A stretch of 45,638 nt of DNA, from assembly GCA_003133645.1 (NCBI GenBank), contig PKYI01000199.1, positions 1 through 45,638 on the forward strand. The letters are read 5' to 3'. The stretch's first letter is position 1. Each line of letters begins with the position of its first letter. The DNA is from Acidobacteriota bacterium. GTDB taxonomy: Bacteria; Acidobacteriota; Thermoanaerobaculia; Thermoanaerobaculales; Thermoanaerobaculaceae. The notes under the pieces were generated by a model. The model was not told where the DNA came from and searched no databases. It saw only the letters and a program-made list of their open reading frames with translations. A program made the translations under genes and the position numbers. This document shows positions 17,551 to 25,416 of this stretch, piece after piece.

Positions 17551-17760
17551 ATGGCTAGGACCCCCGCGAAGCATAGGCAACCATGGGCCCCACAGGACAA
17601 TCAGCAGCTGCGGCAGCTCGTCAAAGGGAACACTCCAACTCGGGTGATCGGACGCAAGATGGGTCGGACACCGGCGGCGGTGCAGGCCCAGGCCGGCAAG
17701 CAGGGAGTCTCGCTCAAACCGACGAACCAGTCGCCATACAACAGGCGCAAGAACAAGTAG
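17551..17760 (+). CDS. Small SANT/Myb-like DNA-binding protein
   Basis: 69 residues with AAAGGAG about 8 nt before the ATG. The sequence follows a familiar small bacterial family: an N-terminal ARTPAKHRQPW, a helix around NQQLRQLVKGNTPTRVIG, then GRTPAAVQAQA and the conserved end SLKPTNQSPYNRRK. The three-helix SANT/Myb-like fold would bind DNA, and family members are stand-alone. It probably works as an accessory regulator. It lies 26 bp before the next gene in the same direction. Confidence 0.8.
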   Translation: MARTPAKHRQPWAPQDNQQLRQLVKGNTPTRVIGRKMGRTPAAVQAQAGKQGVSLKPTNQSPYNRRKNK

Positions 17761-17786
17761 GCTCCAGGCACCCGGTTGGAGGCCGC

Positions 17787-18089
17787 ATGCAAGCCAAGAT
17801 CATCGAGGCGATCCGCGCGAAGAGACTCATCGAAGTGGTCTACGAGGGGGATCGGCGCGTCGCGGAGCCCCACGTCCTCGGAGAACGCGGTAGCCAGAAG
17901 AGCGTCCAGCTCCGCGTCTTCCAACTCAGGAACGACGCTGCTCCCTGGGTTAGACCAGGTTGGCGCTTCTATCTTCTCGCCAAGCTCAAAGGTGTCCGGG
18001 TCCTCCAGGAGACTTTCCCGGGTCGGCGACCTACTGGTTCATACCAACACGCGCTTTGGAGTTGGATCATCGAGATGGTTGCGCCTTAG
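17787..18089 (+). CDS. Small WYL-like protein
   Basis: 100 residues starting at ATG 17787. IIEAIRAKRLIEVVYEG, RRVAEPHVLGERG, VQLRVFQLR, WRFYLLAKLKGVRVLQ and ETFPGRRP follow the strand order of the WYL domain, a ligand-binding module that senses nucleotides or nucleic-acid ends and regulates defence genes. Here it stands alone, without the usual N-terminal winged helix. It lies 44 bp before the ParB-like gene and could be part of the same transcript. Assignment rests on pattern likeness. Confidence 0.65.
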   Translation: MQAKIIEAIRAKRLIEVVYEGDRRVAEPHVLGERGSQKSVQLRVFQLRNDAAPWVRPGWRFYLLAKLKGVRVLQETFPGRRPTGSYQHALWSWIIEMVAP

Positions 18090-18132
18090 ACCCGGCGGCA
18101 GCCGGGCGGACGATCAAAGAAGGGGCTGCGCT

Positions 18133-19458
18133 ATGGAACTCGACCAACGTGAACTTCCCATCGAGAACCTCCTATTCGACGAAACCAACCCACGTCTCCC
18201 AGAAAAGCTCGCACAATCGGCTGTTCTGCTTCGCCTCGCTCACGACAGGAAGACCCGCGTGCTCGCGGAGCATATCGCCAAGTTCGGCCTAAACCCGTTG
18301 GACCGAACGGCTGTGATAGAGCACCAGGACCTGCATGACCGCTTCGTCGTTCTGGAGGGCAACCGGCGCCTGGCCGCATTGCGACTCCTCCACAACCCTG
18401 AGAGCGCCGGAGTGTTGGCCAGGAGTCGATACTCTGGAATCGCGACAAAGGCCGTCGTGCCGATCCCGTCGGTAGTCCGATGCGTTGTCTTCACGACCCG
18501 CGACGATGGGGACGTCTGGATTCGGCTGCGCCATTCGGGCGAGGCAAATGGTGCGGGACTGGTCCCCTGGAACGCGCAACAGGCGGCTCGCTACAACGAG
18601 CGCACCGGGCACGGGGATCAGCATACCGCTGCATTGAACCTGCTTGACTTGGCTCTCGAGAAACGGTGGGTCTCGGAACAGGAGGCGCGCAAAGTCAAGA
18701 TCTCCCACTTAACCCGATTGATGGGGGACAAGCAGGCTCGCGCACGCCTCGGCCTGGAGGTCGGGGCCGATCGCCGACCCAGAATCACCGGCGATCAGGT
18801 AGTGGCGGGTACGGCAATCCGCACCGTCCTCGTCACCCTTCCGACCACAAAGGTCCGCGAGATCTACCTTCAGGAGGACCGCGAGAAATTCCTGAACACC
18901 GTACTGGCGGCCGAGCCCAGCGCCCAGCCTCCGAGCGCCATCCCTCAGGGGAGTCCAAGGAGCGGAATGGCAGCCCCGTCGTCGAGTGCATCTCGTGGAC
19001 AGGCAGAACGCAAATCAATGATCCCTCCTCGTGAGCGCACGTGTCCGAACCATGCGCGCTGCCGTGATCTCGTTCGCGAGCTCAAGACGTTGGATGCCAC
19101 AGAATACCCGAATAGCGCCGCGGTCTGTTTCCGCGTGCTCTTCGAGCTGAGCGTCGACCGTTACCTCAAGGCCAGTGGGATCCCCTACAGTGAAGAGGAT
19201 CCCCTTAAGAAACGCACAGGGAAGGTCGCCGAGGATCTGCAAAAGAGCGGACGACTCTCGAAGGAGGAGCTACAGCCGGTTAGAAAGGCGCTCCAGGATC
19301 AGGACCACATCCTCAGTCCAAACACGTTGAACTTCTTCGTCCATTCGCCCCTGGCGTTTCCGAACCATCGCATGCTACTCAGGGTCTGGGAAGGAGTTGC
19401 GCCCTTCTTTCGGGCCGTCTGGCAAGTCGTTAACTCATCGCCCACCCAACCAGACTGA
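18133..19458 (+). CDS. ParB/Sulfiredoxin-like protein with HEPN-like C-terminus
   Basis: The 441-residue protein starts at ATG 18133. The N-terminal ParB-like domain shows LLFDETNPRLPEKL, an IAKFGLNPLDRTAVIEH segment and FVVLEGNRRLAALRLL, equivalent to the GERR motif that binds nucleotide in ParB-fold proteins. A central region (about 150-240) is a DNA-binding candidate. The C-terminal 120 residues (from about 310, RDLVRELKTLDAT) are helical, with a conserved LNFFVHSPLA and a Trp-rich end, resembling HEPN/Abi-type domains. The Arg of Rx4-6H is absent. It is followed 91 bp later by a DNA adenine methyltransferase. A chromosome-partition role is unlikely, as no ParA is present. Confidence 0.78.
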   Translation: MELDQRELPIENLLFDETNPRLPEKLAQSAVLLRLAHDRKTRVLAEHIAKFGLNPLDRTAVIEHQDLHDRFVVLEGNRRLAALRLLHNPESAGVLARSRYSGIATKAVVPIPSVVRCVVFTTRDDGDVWIRLRHSGEANGAGLVPWNAQQAARYNERTGHGDQHTAALNLLDLALEKRWVSEQEARKVKISHLTRLMGDKQARARLGLEVGADRRPRITGDQVVAGTAIRTVLVTLPTTKVREIYLQEDREKFLNTVLAAEPSAQPPSAIPQGSPRSGMAAPSSSASRGQAERKSMIPPRERTCPNHARCRDLVRELKTLDATEYPNSAAVCFRVLFELSVDRYLKASGIPYSEEDPLKKRTGKVAEDLQKSGRLSKEELQPVRKALQDQDHILSPNTLNFFVHSPLAFPNHRMLLRVWEGVAPFFRAVWQVVNSSPTQPD

Positions 19459-19549
19459 GGACCGGCAGTTCGGAATCCTGCTTGTCTCGGTGATTGCCTA
19501 TGGCCAAACGCAACGTCTCGGACTAGATTGGTCTCGGAGGTACCAATAG

Positions 19550-20476
19550 GTGAGCACAACGAGCACTCCGTTGCGGTATCCAGGTGGCAAGACAGTTTTA
19601 ACTGACTTCCTCCAGCGCGTCATCGAAGCCACAAGACTCCGAGATCCATACTACGCCGAGCCCTATTGCGGCGGCGGCGGCGCTGCCATTAGCCTTCTGC
19701 GAAGGGAGGCCGTCACCGATGTCTTCCTGAACGATATCGATCCAGCCGTCTTCGCCTTCTGGCAGTCGGTTCGTGACGACAGCAAGGGCCTTTGCCGCCG
19801 AATCTCGGAATGTCCCGTGACACTTAAGGAGTGGGAGCGCCAGCGCGAGATCCTGCAAAACCCCTCGAACCGCGCCCCCCTCGAGCTTGCGTTCGCGTGT
19901 CTCTTCCTCAACCGCACGAATCGCTCCGGCGTCCTCGCGGCTGGCCCGATTGGTGGGAAAGGACAGAACGGCACCTGGACTCTCGATGCCAGGTTCAACA
20001 GACAGGACCTAATCGAGAAGATCCAGAGGATCGCCCGATACCGATCGCGCCTCCACGTCTTCCAGCTTGACGCCGAGGAGTTCCTGACGAGTGTCGTCGC
20101 AAAGTTCGATCGTGCTTCCTTGACGTATCTCGACCCTCCGTATTACCGCAAAGGGCAATGCCTCTACGCCAACTACTATGGGCCAACTGACCATCGTCGA
20201 CTCGCGACCTTGCTTCGATCTGGCGTCGTGACGCACTGGATCGTCTCATACGACAACGTGCGTGCGATACGACGGCTTTACCGTGCTTTCCCGAGATTGA
20301 CCTATAGCCTGGCCTATTCAGCGTCTCGGAGGTATCAGGGCCGGGAGGTCATGTTCTTCTCGCCGGAGATCCGACTGCCCTCTCAGGTTGACCCATTCGC
20401 CAGCAGCCGTTGCCGGAGGTGGCGCGGCCGCTTGACCCTTCCAGCGGGGATGACCAACCCTCAAGTGGCCGCCTAG
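19550..20476 (+). CDS. D12-class (Dam-like) DNA adenine methyltransferase
   Basis: The start is GTG 19550, with GGAGG about 10 nt upstream; 308 residues. The alpha-class order of motifs is clear: PLRYPGGKT near the N-terminus, AdoMet motif I EPYCGGGGAA at 37-46, NDIDPAVFAFW, and catalytic motif IV DPPYY at 195-199. It should transfer a methyl group to N6 of adenine in a short DNA site; the specificity is not readable. It lies next to a ParB-like gene and no restriction nuclease gene, so it may serve that partner or be a solitary modifier of the island. A strongly degraded integrase gene follows. Confidence 0.9.
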   Translation: MSTTSTPLRYPGGKTVLTDFLQRVIEATRLRDPYYAEPYCGGGGAAISLLRREAVTDVFLNDIDPAVFAFWQSVRDDSKGLCRRISECPVTLKEWERQREILQNPSNRAPLELAFACLFLNRTNRSGVLAAGPIGGKGQNGTWTLDARFNRQDLIEKIQRIARYRSRLHVFQLDAEEFLTSVVAKFDRASLTYLDPPYYRKGQCLYANYYGPTDHRRLATLLRSGVVTHWIVSYDNVRAIRRLYRAFPRLTYSLAYSASRRYQGREVMFFSPEIRLPSQVDPFASSRCRRWRGRLTLPAGMTNPQVAA

Positions 20477-20531
20477 GATACCAAGGCTGGCGGCCCTTGT
20501 TTGGTTCTCCGTGCCCCCCGATCATCCCGAC

Positions 20532-21160
20532 ATGGTCGCCCGGAGACGTCGCACCGTACCAACCTATCTTGTAAGGCGTCGCGGCCAATGGTGCGGTCGC
20601 TTCCGCCACGTCGACAGCCTCAGCATCGAGCACTGGCCTCGCAAGGTCTCGCCCAGCCCGCTCGATTACCAGCGCTCCCTCGCTTGGGTGGCGGCCTGGC
20701 GCCTGGACTGGATCCGCGACCACGAGGTGGCGCTACGGGCCGCCGAGGACGAACGCCAGCGGCCGCCGACCCTCGGCGAGCTCTGGGCGCCCACAAGACC
20801 GATTGCAGGGAGCGCGGGACCCGGTGGGTGGGCCAGGAGGCCAGCCGCGCGAAGTGGATCCGGGAGACGCTCGGGGGGGAAACCCCCTACTCGGACCTCA
20901 CCCCGCCTCGGATCGCCGCCTGGCGAGACAGCCTGTCGCGAGAGCCGGCGGCTTTCGGCCCGCACCCTCAACGCCTAGGTGACGTTCCTGCAGGGCGTCC
21001 TCAACCTCGCCGTCCGCCGCGGGGCGATCCCGACGAATCCCCTGCGCTACCTCGGCAAGCTCCCGGAGGCGGAGCGTGTCCCCGAGGCGCTCTCCGCCCG
21101 CCAGGTCCAGGCGCTGATCGCCGCCCTCGATGAGTACGAAGCCCTCGCAGCTCCCACAGC
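20532..21160 (+). pseudogene. Broken tyrosine recombinase/phage integrase
   Basis: Integrase-like sequence can be followed through several lesions. Frame 1 from ATG 20532 gives VARRRRTVPTYLVRRRGQW to LGELW. Near 20790 it jumps frame to HKTDCRERGTRWVGQEASR and PPRIAAWRDSLS, the SAM-like core-binding domain. Near 20945 it returns with SARTLNA, hits TAG at 20976, and continues TFLQGVLNLAVRRGAIPTNP and ALSARQVQALIAALDEYE. The whole catalytic domain (R..HxxR..Y) is missing; sequence after about 21160 is unrelated. This is the fossil of the enzyme that probably brought in the island at its left. Confidence 0.8.
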
Positions 21161-21348
21161 CCCGGCGACGACCTCCCATGATCATCGCTCATGTCGCCTT
21201 GGTGGCGTGCATCAACACAGGAACAAGATACTCGACGCCAAGATCAGGGACCTCGAAGAGCGATTCAACAAGACCTAGCGCCCCATCGTCAACCCGGGGC
21301 GGCACCCACCAGCCTATCGCCGCGAGCACGGCCAACGGATGACGGCCC

Positions 21349-22377
21349 CTAGAGGTCACCCCGGAGCAGCTTGGAAGCTGAGTCGCCTGACAGGAGTCCA
21401 CCGGTCTCCAGGAGGCGCGCACAGACGTGCTCAATGTGCTCACCGCGCTTCGCAACGGCCTCCAATCGTTCGTCGAGCCCGGCTGCGGCCGAGGTCGGCA
21501 GTTCCACCTCAATGGCTGTACCAGCAAGGTTGGCGTCGAAGTAGCGGCGTCCGGACCCCGACCAATCCACCCCACGGCCACCGCTCACCATGACGAACAT
21601 GCCGCCGGCGCGCGCCAGAGCGCTGGTCATATACAGCCCGAAGCCAGCATTGTCCCAGGAGTTCTGCGTGCTCCCCTTGAAGAACTTACCGGAAATTCCC
21701 GGAAGAAGAGCAAACCGAAGCGCGTCCTTGTCATCGCGAACGTGGAGATACGGATTGGCGCTCAGGGACGTGCGGAGCCCGATCCCCTCATCGAGGATTG
21801 CGATCCTTGCAAGCTGCTTCGTCGGCCACCACTGGCCACAGAACCACACACGGTCCGATTCACTGTGCTCAACCGCATTCCTGAGGATTTCGCGCACAGA
21901 AAAGCCAAGTGCGGCGCGGATGTCACCGTCCCGAGCTTGCGTCAGGACCCCCGCAAGCTCAAACGACTTCAGCTCAACGAACTCTGGCACAAGCCGCCCC
22001 GTGTCGAACGCCTCGGCCTTGATGTCCGGAACCGACATCTCCGTGATAGGGAGATAGGTCGACGAGCCCCTCGCTGCACCGGGCTGGTTCCCGAAGTCGA
22101 GGCCGAACGCCTTGAAGAAGCCAACGTGGGCGCAATAGCCATGGCAGGCGTTGCCCGGTTCGCTGAAGTTGACCGCGGTGATGCGAGCCCGCCGGTGTTC
22201 CGCAACGAACGAGCGAATCGCATGCGAGACGTACAACATCCCCAACGGCTGCGCCCAGGTCATGCTCCCGAAGTCGAAGTGGTATTCATCGTCAGGGGGG
22301 AGGTCCCGCAGACGCTCCTCGAGGCGAATGGCTGCAACGTAGTCGAGCGTGCCAGGCGCCCTAATCGTCGTGGTCAA
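21349..22377 (-). CDS. GHKL-type ATPase with STAS-like N-terminus
   Basis: The start is TTG 22377, with GGGAGGA 5 nt upstream; 342 residues. The N-terminal 110 residues (DYVAAIRLEERL, YHFDFGSMTWAQPLGMLYVS) resemble a STAS fold. The ATP-binding part shows an N-box ILRNAVEHSES, a G1-box ILDEGIGL and a G2 region DNAGFGLYMTSALARAGG. There is no phospho-acceptor His domain, so it is not a normal sensor kinase. Such STAS-GHKL proteins occur with anti-phage or anti-sigma-like systems. It converges on the integrase relic and may belong to the same island. The biochemical role is unknown. Confidence 0.75.
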   Translation of the reverse strand: MTTTIRAPGTLDYVAAIRLEERLRDLPPDDEYHFDFGSMTWAQPLGMLYVSHAIRSFVAEHRRARITAVNFSEPGNACHGYCAHVGFFKAFGLDFGNQPGAARGSSTYLPITEMSVPDIKAEAFDTGRLVPEFVELKSFELAGVLTQARDGDIRAALGFSVREILRNAVEHSESDRVWFCGQWWPTKQLARIAILDEGIGLRTSLSANPYLHVRDDKDALRFALLPGISGKFFKGSTQNSWDNAGFGLYMTSALARAGGMFVMVSGGRGVDWSGSGRRYFDANLAGTAIEVELPTSAAAGLDERLEAVAKRGEHIEHVCARLLETGGLLSGDSASKLLRGDL

Positions 22378-22694
22378 CGCATCCTCCCTACTGCGATCCC
22401 GTAAAGACGGTCAGGGATCGGAATTGCCTTATGTCACCTTGGCGCATGGTAGCGCCATGGAAAGCTCAGTCAAGGTTGGGAGAGGGGCCGATTCCGGGAA
22501 TGGAGGCTGGGCGAGGCGCCCAACCGGGGCGATGGCGGGGCGATGGGAGCGAGCGGAGAGGCGAGAGCCATGCCCAGCCGGCCTGCAGGGCCTGGCTTCC
22601 GCTGCCGCATCCGCTTCATGACAGGTGGGAAGATGGTCGGCAGCACCGGGGGCGCCCGCCGGCGGTGCCGAGGCCGCGCCTTACGCCGCGGAGG
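22378..22694. other. Gene-free stretch, about 320 bp
   Basis: No supported gene. It should include the promoter of the GHKL ATPase at its left end. The right half is very GC-rich with short self-complementary stretches around 22560-22600, and no frame looks protein-like. Confidence 0.4.
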
Positions 22695-23040
22695 GCTAGT
22701 ACTCTGTCCCATTAACGCGGTGGATTAGGCGCGGAGTGGGTCCGCATCGTACGTCCAGCGGAACGGCTTGGACGTCTCGTTGTAGCGAGCGATGTAGGCC
22801 AGGATGCCGTCGATGAGCTCTTGCTTGGAGGAGAAGATCCCGTCTTTGAGGAATTGGCGGGCGAGGATCGAGAAGAACAGCCCGACTTGACTGAGCCAGC
22901 TGGCCTGGGTGGGCGTGTGGTGCATCTGGAAGCGCGCGTGATGTGCGAACCAGGCCTTCGCCTCGGGGGTCTTGTGCACCGCGAGAAGGGTATTCTCGGT
23001 GCCCAAACGCAGGCAGACGACGAGAGCGCGAAGGGTGAAG
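22695..23040 (-). mobile_element. IS630-family transposase remnant (C-terminus)
   Basis: A minus-strand frame from about 23006 to 22725 gives the last part of an IS630/Tc1-type DDE transposase: HKTPEAKAWFAHHARFQMHH, PTQASWLSQVGLFFSILARQ and the end KPFRWTYDADPLRA. The first two catalytic Asp regions are missing; only the area around the third acidic residue is left, and it is altered (SQVG where active copies usually have an acidic residue). Beyond the stop, TACTCTGTCCCATTAA at 22699-22714 may be the terminal repeat end. The 5' half is gone. It is not mobile by itself. Confidence 0.8.
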
Positions 23041-23054
23041 AGAGAAGTTCATCT

Positions 23055-23861
23055 CTAGTTCACGGATGAAATCACAATACGGACTTCTTCAGCCGACAGT
23101 TTAGGGTCTGTGCCGTCCGCGACCTGGAATCCCATCTCTCGCAGGACGACGAACAACGCATTTGCAGCCGGCGGATGGTCAACCTGGTTCTTCACCACAA
23201 TTGCCATTCCCCTAATTGGCGAAGGTACAAGTCCCACAAGGTCTTGCTTCTTCTTCCAACCAAGCTGATTGAAGACGCTCTCAATATCGGCCTTGAAGTC
23301 AAGGACCTCCGGCCCAGAATTGAATACCATGAACTCCACGCCGCCGACCTTGGGGTATTGGCTCAACGCTGCCAACAACCGTTCACGCTGTTGAACAGTA
23401 AGACGCCTCACTGGCGGTGCGGGACTCGATTTCCTTTCAGCCAACTTTACCGTAAGTTCCTGAATCACATCGTCCTTCTTCTTGATATTCTCTTCGGCGG
23501 ACCGAAGGCTAGCTTGCGCCTGCTTAAGCAGCTCCTTTCTCTTGGCGGATTCGCTGCCGGTCTCCTCGGTCAAGCTGGACAACTTCCGAGAGCCTTCAGT
23601 ATGGTCGGAATAGACGAGGTGACCGAGGGCCAGCACGAACATGAAGACGAAGAGCGCTATGACAAGCCTAACGCCAAACAGTAGCTCGGCCACATACTCA
23701 GGTTTCACGGTGCCACTCCTTCCTGGCCACCAGACGCGAATGAGTGGGGCCAGGAGCAGCACGACGGTGAAGAGAATGCCAGGGACATTTGTCCCCATTC
23801 TTTGAGCCGCAAGTCTGCACGCAGCCCAAAGGAGCCGAGCGAAGAAATGTAGTTCTTCCAT
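23055..23861 (-). CDS. Hypothetical membrane protein with coiled coil
   Basis: 268 residues. Two membrane helices (about 25-42 and 63-85) are followed by a long charged coiled coil (about 95-150, with SAKRKELLKQAQASLRSAEE) and a compact C-terminal domain of about 110 residues (RERLLAALSQYPKVGGVEF, ALFVVLREMGFQVADG). That last domain has alternating helix and strand and may bind a ligand. The base composition is visibly less GC-rich than its neighbours and Lys is more frequent, which suggests transfer. It starts next to the IS630 remnant. I do not recognise the family; the layout would suit a membrane-bound sensor or effector. Confidence 0.7.
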   Translation of the reverse strand: MEELHFFARLLWAACRLAAQRMGTNVPGILFTVVLLLAPLIRVWWPGRSGTVKPEYVAELLFGVRLVIALFVFMFVLALGHLVYSDHTEGSRKLSSLTEETGSESAKRKELLKQAQASLRSAEENIKKKDDVIQELTVKLAERKSSPAPPVRRLTVQQRERLLAALSQYPKVGGVEFMVFNSGPEVLDFKADIESVFNQLGWKKKQDLVGLVPSPIRGMAIVVKNQVDHPPAANALFVVLREMGFQVADGTDPKLSAEEVRIVISSVN

Positions 23862-24380
23862 TGGCAGAATGGTAACCCCGACACCGGAGTCGTGTCACGT
23901 TCGGCATAATCGCCCGACCTTTGGCGTAGGCTGGATTCCCGCTTGCGCGGGAATGACGGCGTGCGAAGGAATCACGACGGCCAGGAGTGGCCGATAGGGC
24001 CAGCGGCGCCGCCGTGAGACAACGGCATTTCGATGGCAGCCTTGGCGCGCGGCACGAGAACCGCCGTGACCCCCGCGGGCAGGCGCCGGTGGTACCTGCG
24101 GTGGCTTACGGCGATCCGTTCGAGGTTGTGCGCAACACCGGCTGCGCAGTCCTGAGTTTCCATGTTAGAGCAAGTGCGCGGCGTACGCAGCGACGGACGA
24201 CTCAGGTGCCCGTGGGCGCCAGGGACGCCCAAAGCCTCTCGCCAGTGTTAGCGGGGTACCGTACCAGCAGCCCGCATCACCAGGTGTTCGCGCCTGCATG
24301 GCCGCGCCGGATCGGAGCTAGAATGATTGCGACCGCGTCGCAGCGCTGGTTCGCGTGGCGCCGCGGTCAGGGAGGCTCCG
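23862..24380. other. Gene-free stretch, about 520 bp
   Basis: It contains the short palindromic repeat at 23931-23960 and, at its right end, the region before the pirin gene, including GGAGG at 24371. No frame in the middle part (24000-24320) shows credible protein sequence or a familiar domain. Confidence 0.4.
23931..23960. repeat. Palindromic repeat, type A copy 1
   Basis: CTGGATTCCCGC, a TTG loop, then CGCGGGAATGACGGC: an inverted repeat TTCCCGC/GCGGGAA followed by ATGACG. Three relatives are at 38217, 39268 and 40656. Elements of this form are widespread in proteobacterial and other environmental genomes as intergenic hairpins. Confidence 0.75.
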
Positions 24381-25280
24381 ATGTCCATTCGGCCGATCAA
24401 GCGGCTCGTCATGTCCAAGCCGACGCTCGAAGGGGCGGGCGTGCGCCTGCGCCGCGCGTTCGGGTTCGGCGACACCTCCGAGTTCGACCCGTTCCTCCTG
24501 CTCGACGACTTCCGCAACGAGCGGCCGGAGGATTACCTGGCGGGGTTCCCGTGGCACCCGCACCGCGGGATCGAGACGATCACCTACGTGCTCGCGGGGA
24601 CGGTCGAGCACGGCGACAGCATGGGCAACCGCGGCGCGATCGCCGCCGGCGACGTGCAGTGGATGACGGCGGGGCGCGGGATCATCCACCAGGAGATGCC
24701 GAAGGGCGACCCGACCGGGCGGATGCACGGCTTCCAGCTCTGGGCGAACCTCCCGGCTTCGCTCAAGATGACGGCGCCGCGCTACCAGGAGGTGAAGTCG
24801 GCCGACATCCCCGAGGTCACGGACGACGACGGGACGCGGGCGCGGATCGTGTGCGGCAGCTTCTGGGGGACGACCGGCCCCGTGGCGGGGATCGCGGCCG
24901 ACCCGATCTACCTGGACGTGTCGGTGCCGCCGGGCCAGCGCAAGACGCTGCCTGTCGAGACGACGCGGCACGCGTTCGCGTACGTGTTCGCGGGGGCGGG
25001 GACGTTCTGCAACGCGTCGGGTCCGCTAGCGGTGCCGACCGAGGCGGTGGGTTGGGCGGACACGGCGCCGCCGGCGCAGGCGGAGAACCGCTCGCTGGTG
25101 CTGTTCGACCGCGGCGACGAGGTGACTGTTGAGGCCGGTGGGGAGGGGATCCGCTTCCTGCTGGTGTCAGGCAAGCCGCTGCAGGAGCCGGTCGCTTGGT
25201 ACGGCCCGATCGTGATGAACACGCAGGAGCAACTCCGCCAGGCGTTCGAGGAACTGGAGAAGGGGAGGTTTCTCAAGTAG
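24381..25280 (+). CDS. Pirin family protein (full length)
   Basis: ATG 24381 has GGAGG 5 nt upstream; 299 residues, a normal pirin length. The N-terminal cupin domain carries the metal site: His59 and His61 in WHPHRGIET, His103 and Glu105 in IIHQEMP, equivalent to the iron ligands of human pirin. The C-terminal cupin-like domain (about 155-299) includes IYLDVSVPPG and GKPLQEPVAWYGP. Bacterial pirins have been reported as quercetinases or redox-linked regulators; the role here is open. Three 5'-truncated copies of its C-terminal half lie at 38791, 40191 and 44317, all on the same strand and with identical 3' ends. Confidence 0.93.
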   Translation: MSIRPIKRLVMSKPTLEGAGVRLRRAFGFGDTSEFDPFLLLDDFRNERPEDYLAGFPWHPHRGIETITYVLAGTVEHGDSMGNRGAIAAGDVQWMTAGRGIIHQEMPKGDPTGRMHGFQLWANLPASLKMTAPRYQEVKSADIPEVTDDDGTRARIVCGSFWGTTGPVAGIAADPIYLDVSVPPGQRKTLPVETTRHAFAYVFAGAGTFCNASGPLAVPTEAVGWADTAPPAQAENRSLVLFDRGDEVTVEAGGEGIRFLLVSGKPLQEPVAWYGPIVMNTQEQLRQAFEELEKGRFLK

Positions 25281-25416
25281 GTGCTGGCGGGCGGTCGGCG
25301 CTTATCCACTCCGCCGGGGCTGGTCGCCATATCGGACCAGACAGCGAGGTTGCGCTTTCCTCGACCCCGGGGGAGGCCGGTGGATTCCGACCTGAACCGG
25401 CCCCAGTCATCTCGGC

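Noticed and set aside
23987-24320. Possible gene upstream of pirin
   Set aside because: All frames are low-complexity or Arg-rich with no motif. Left as gene-free DNA.
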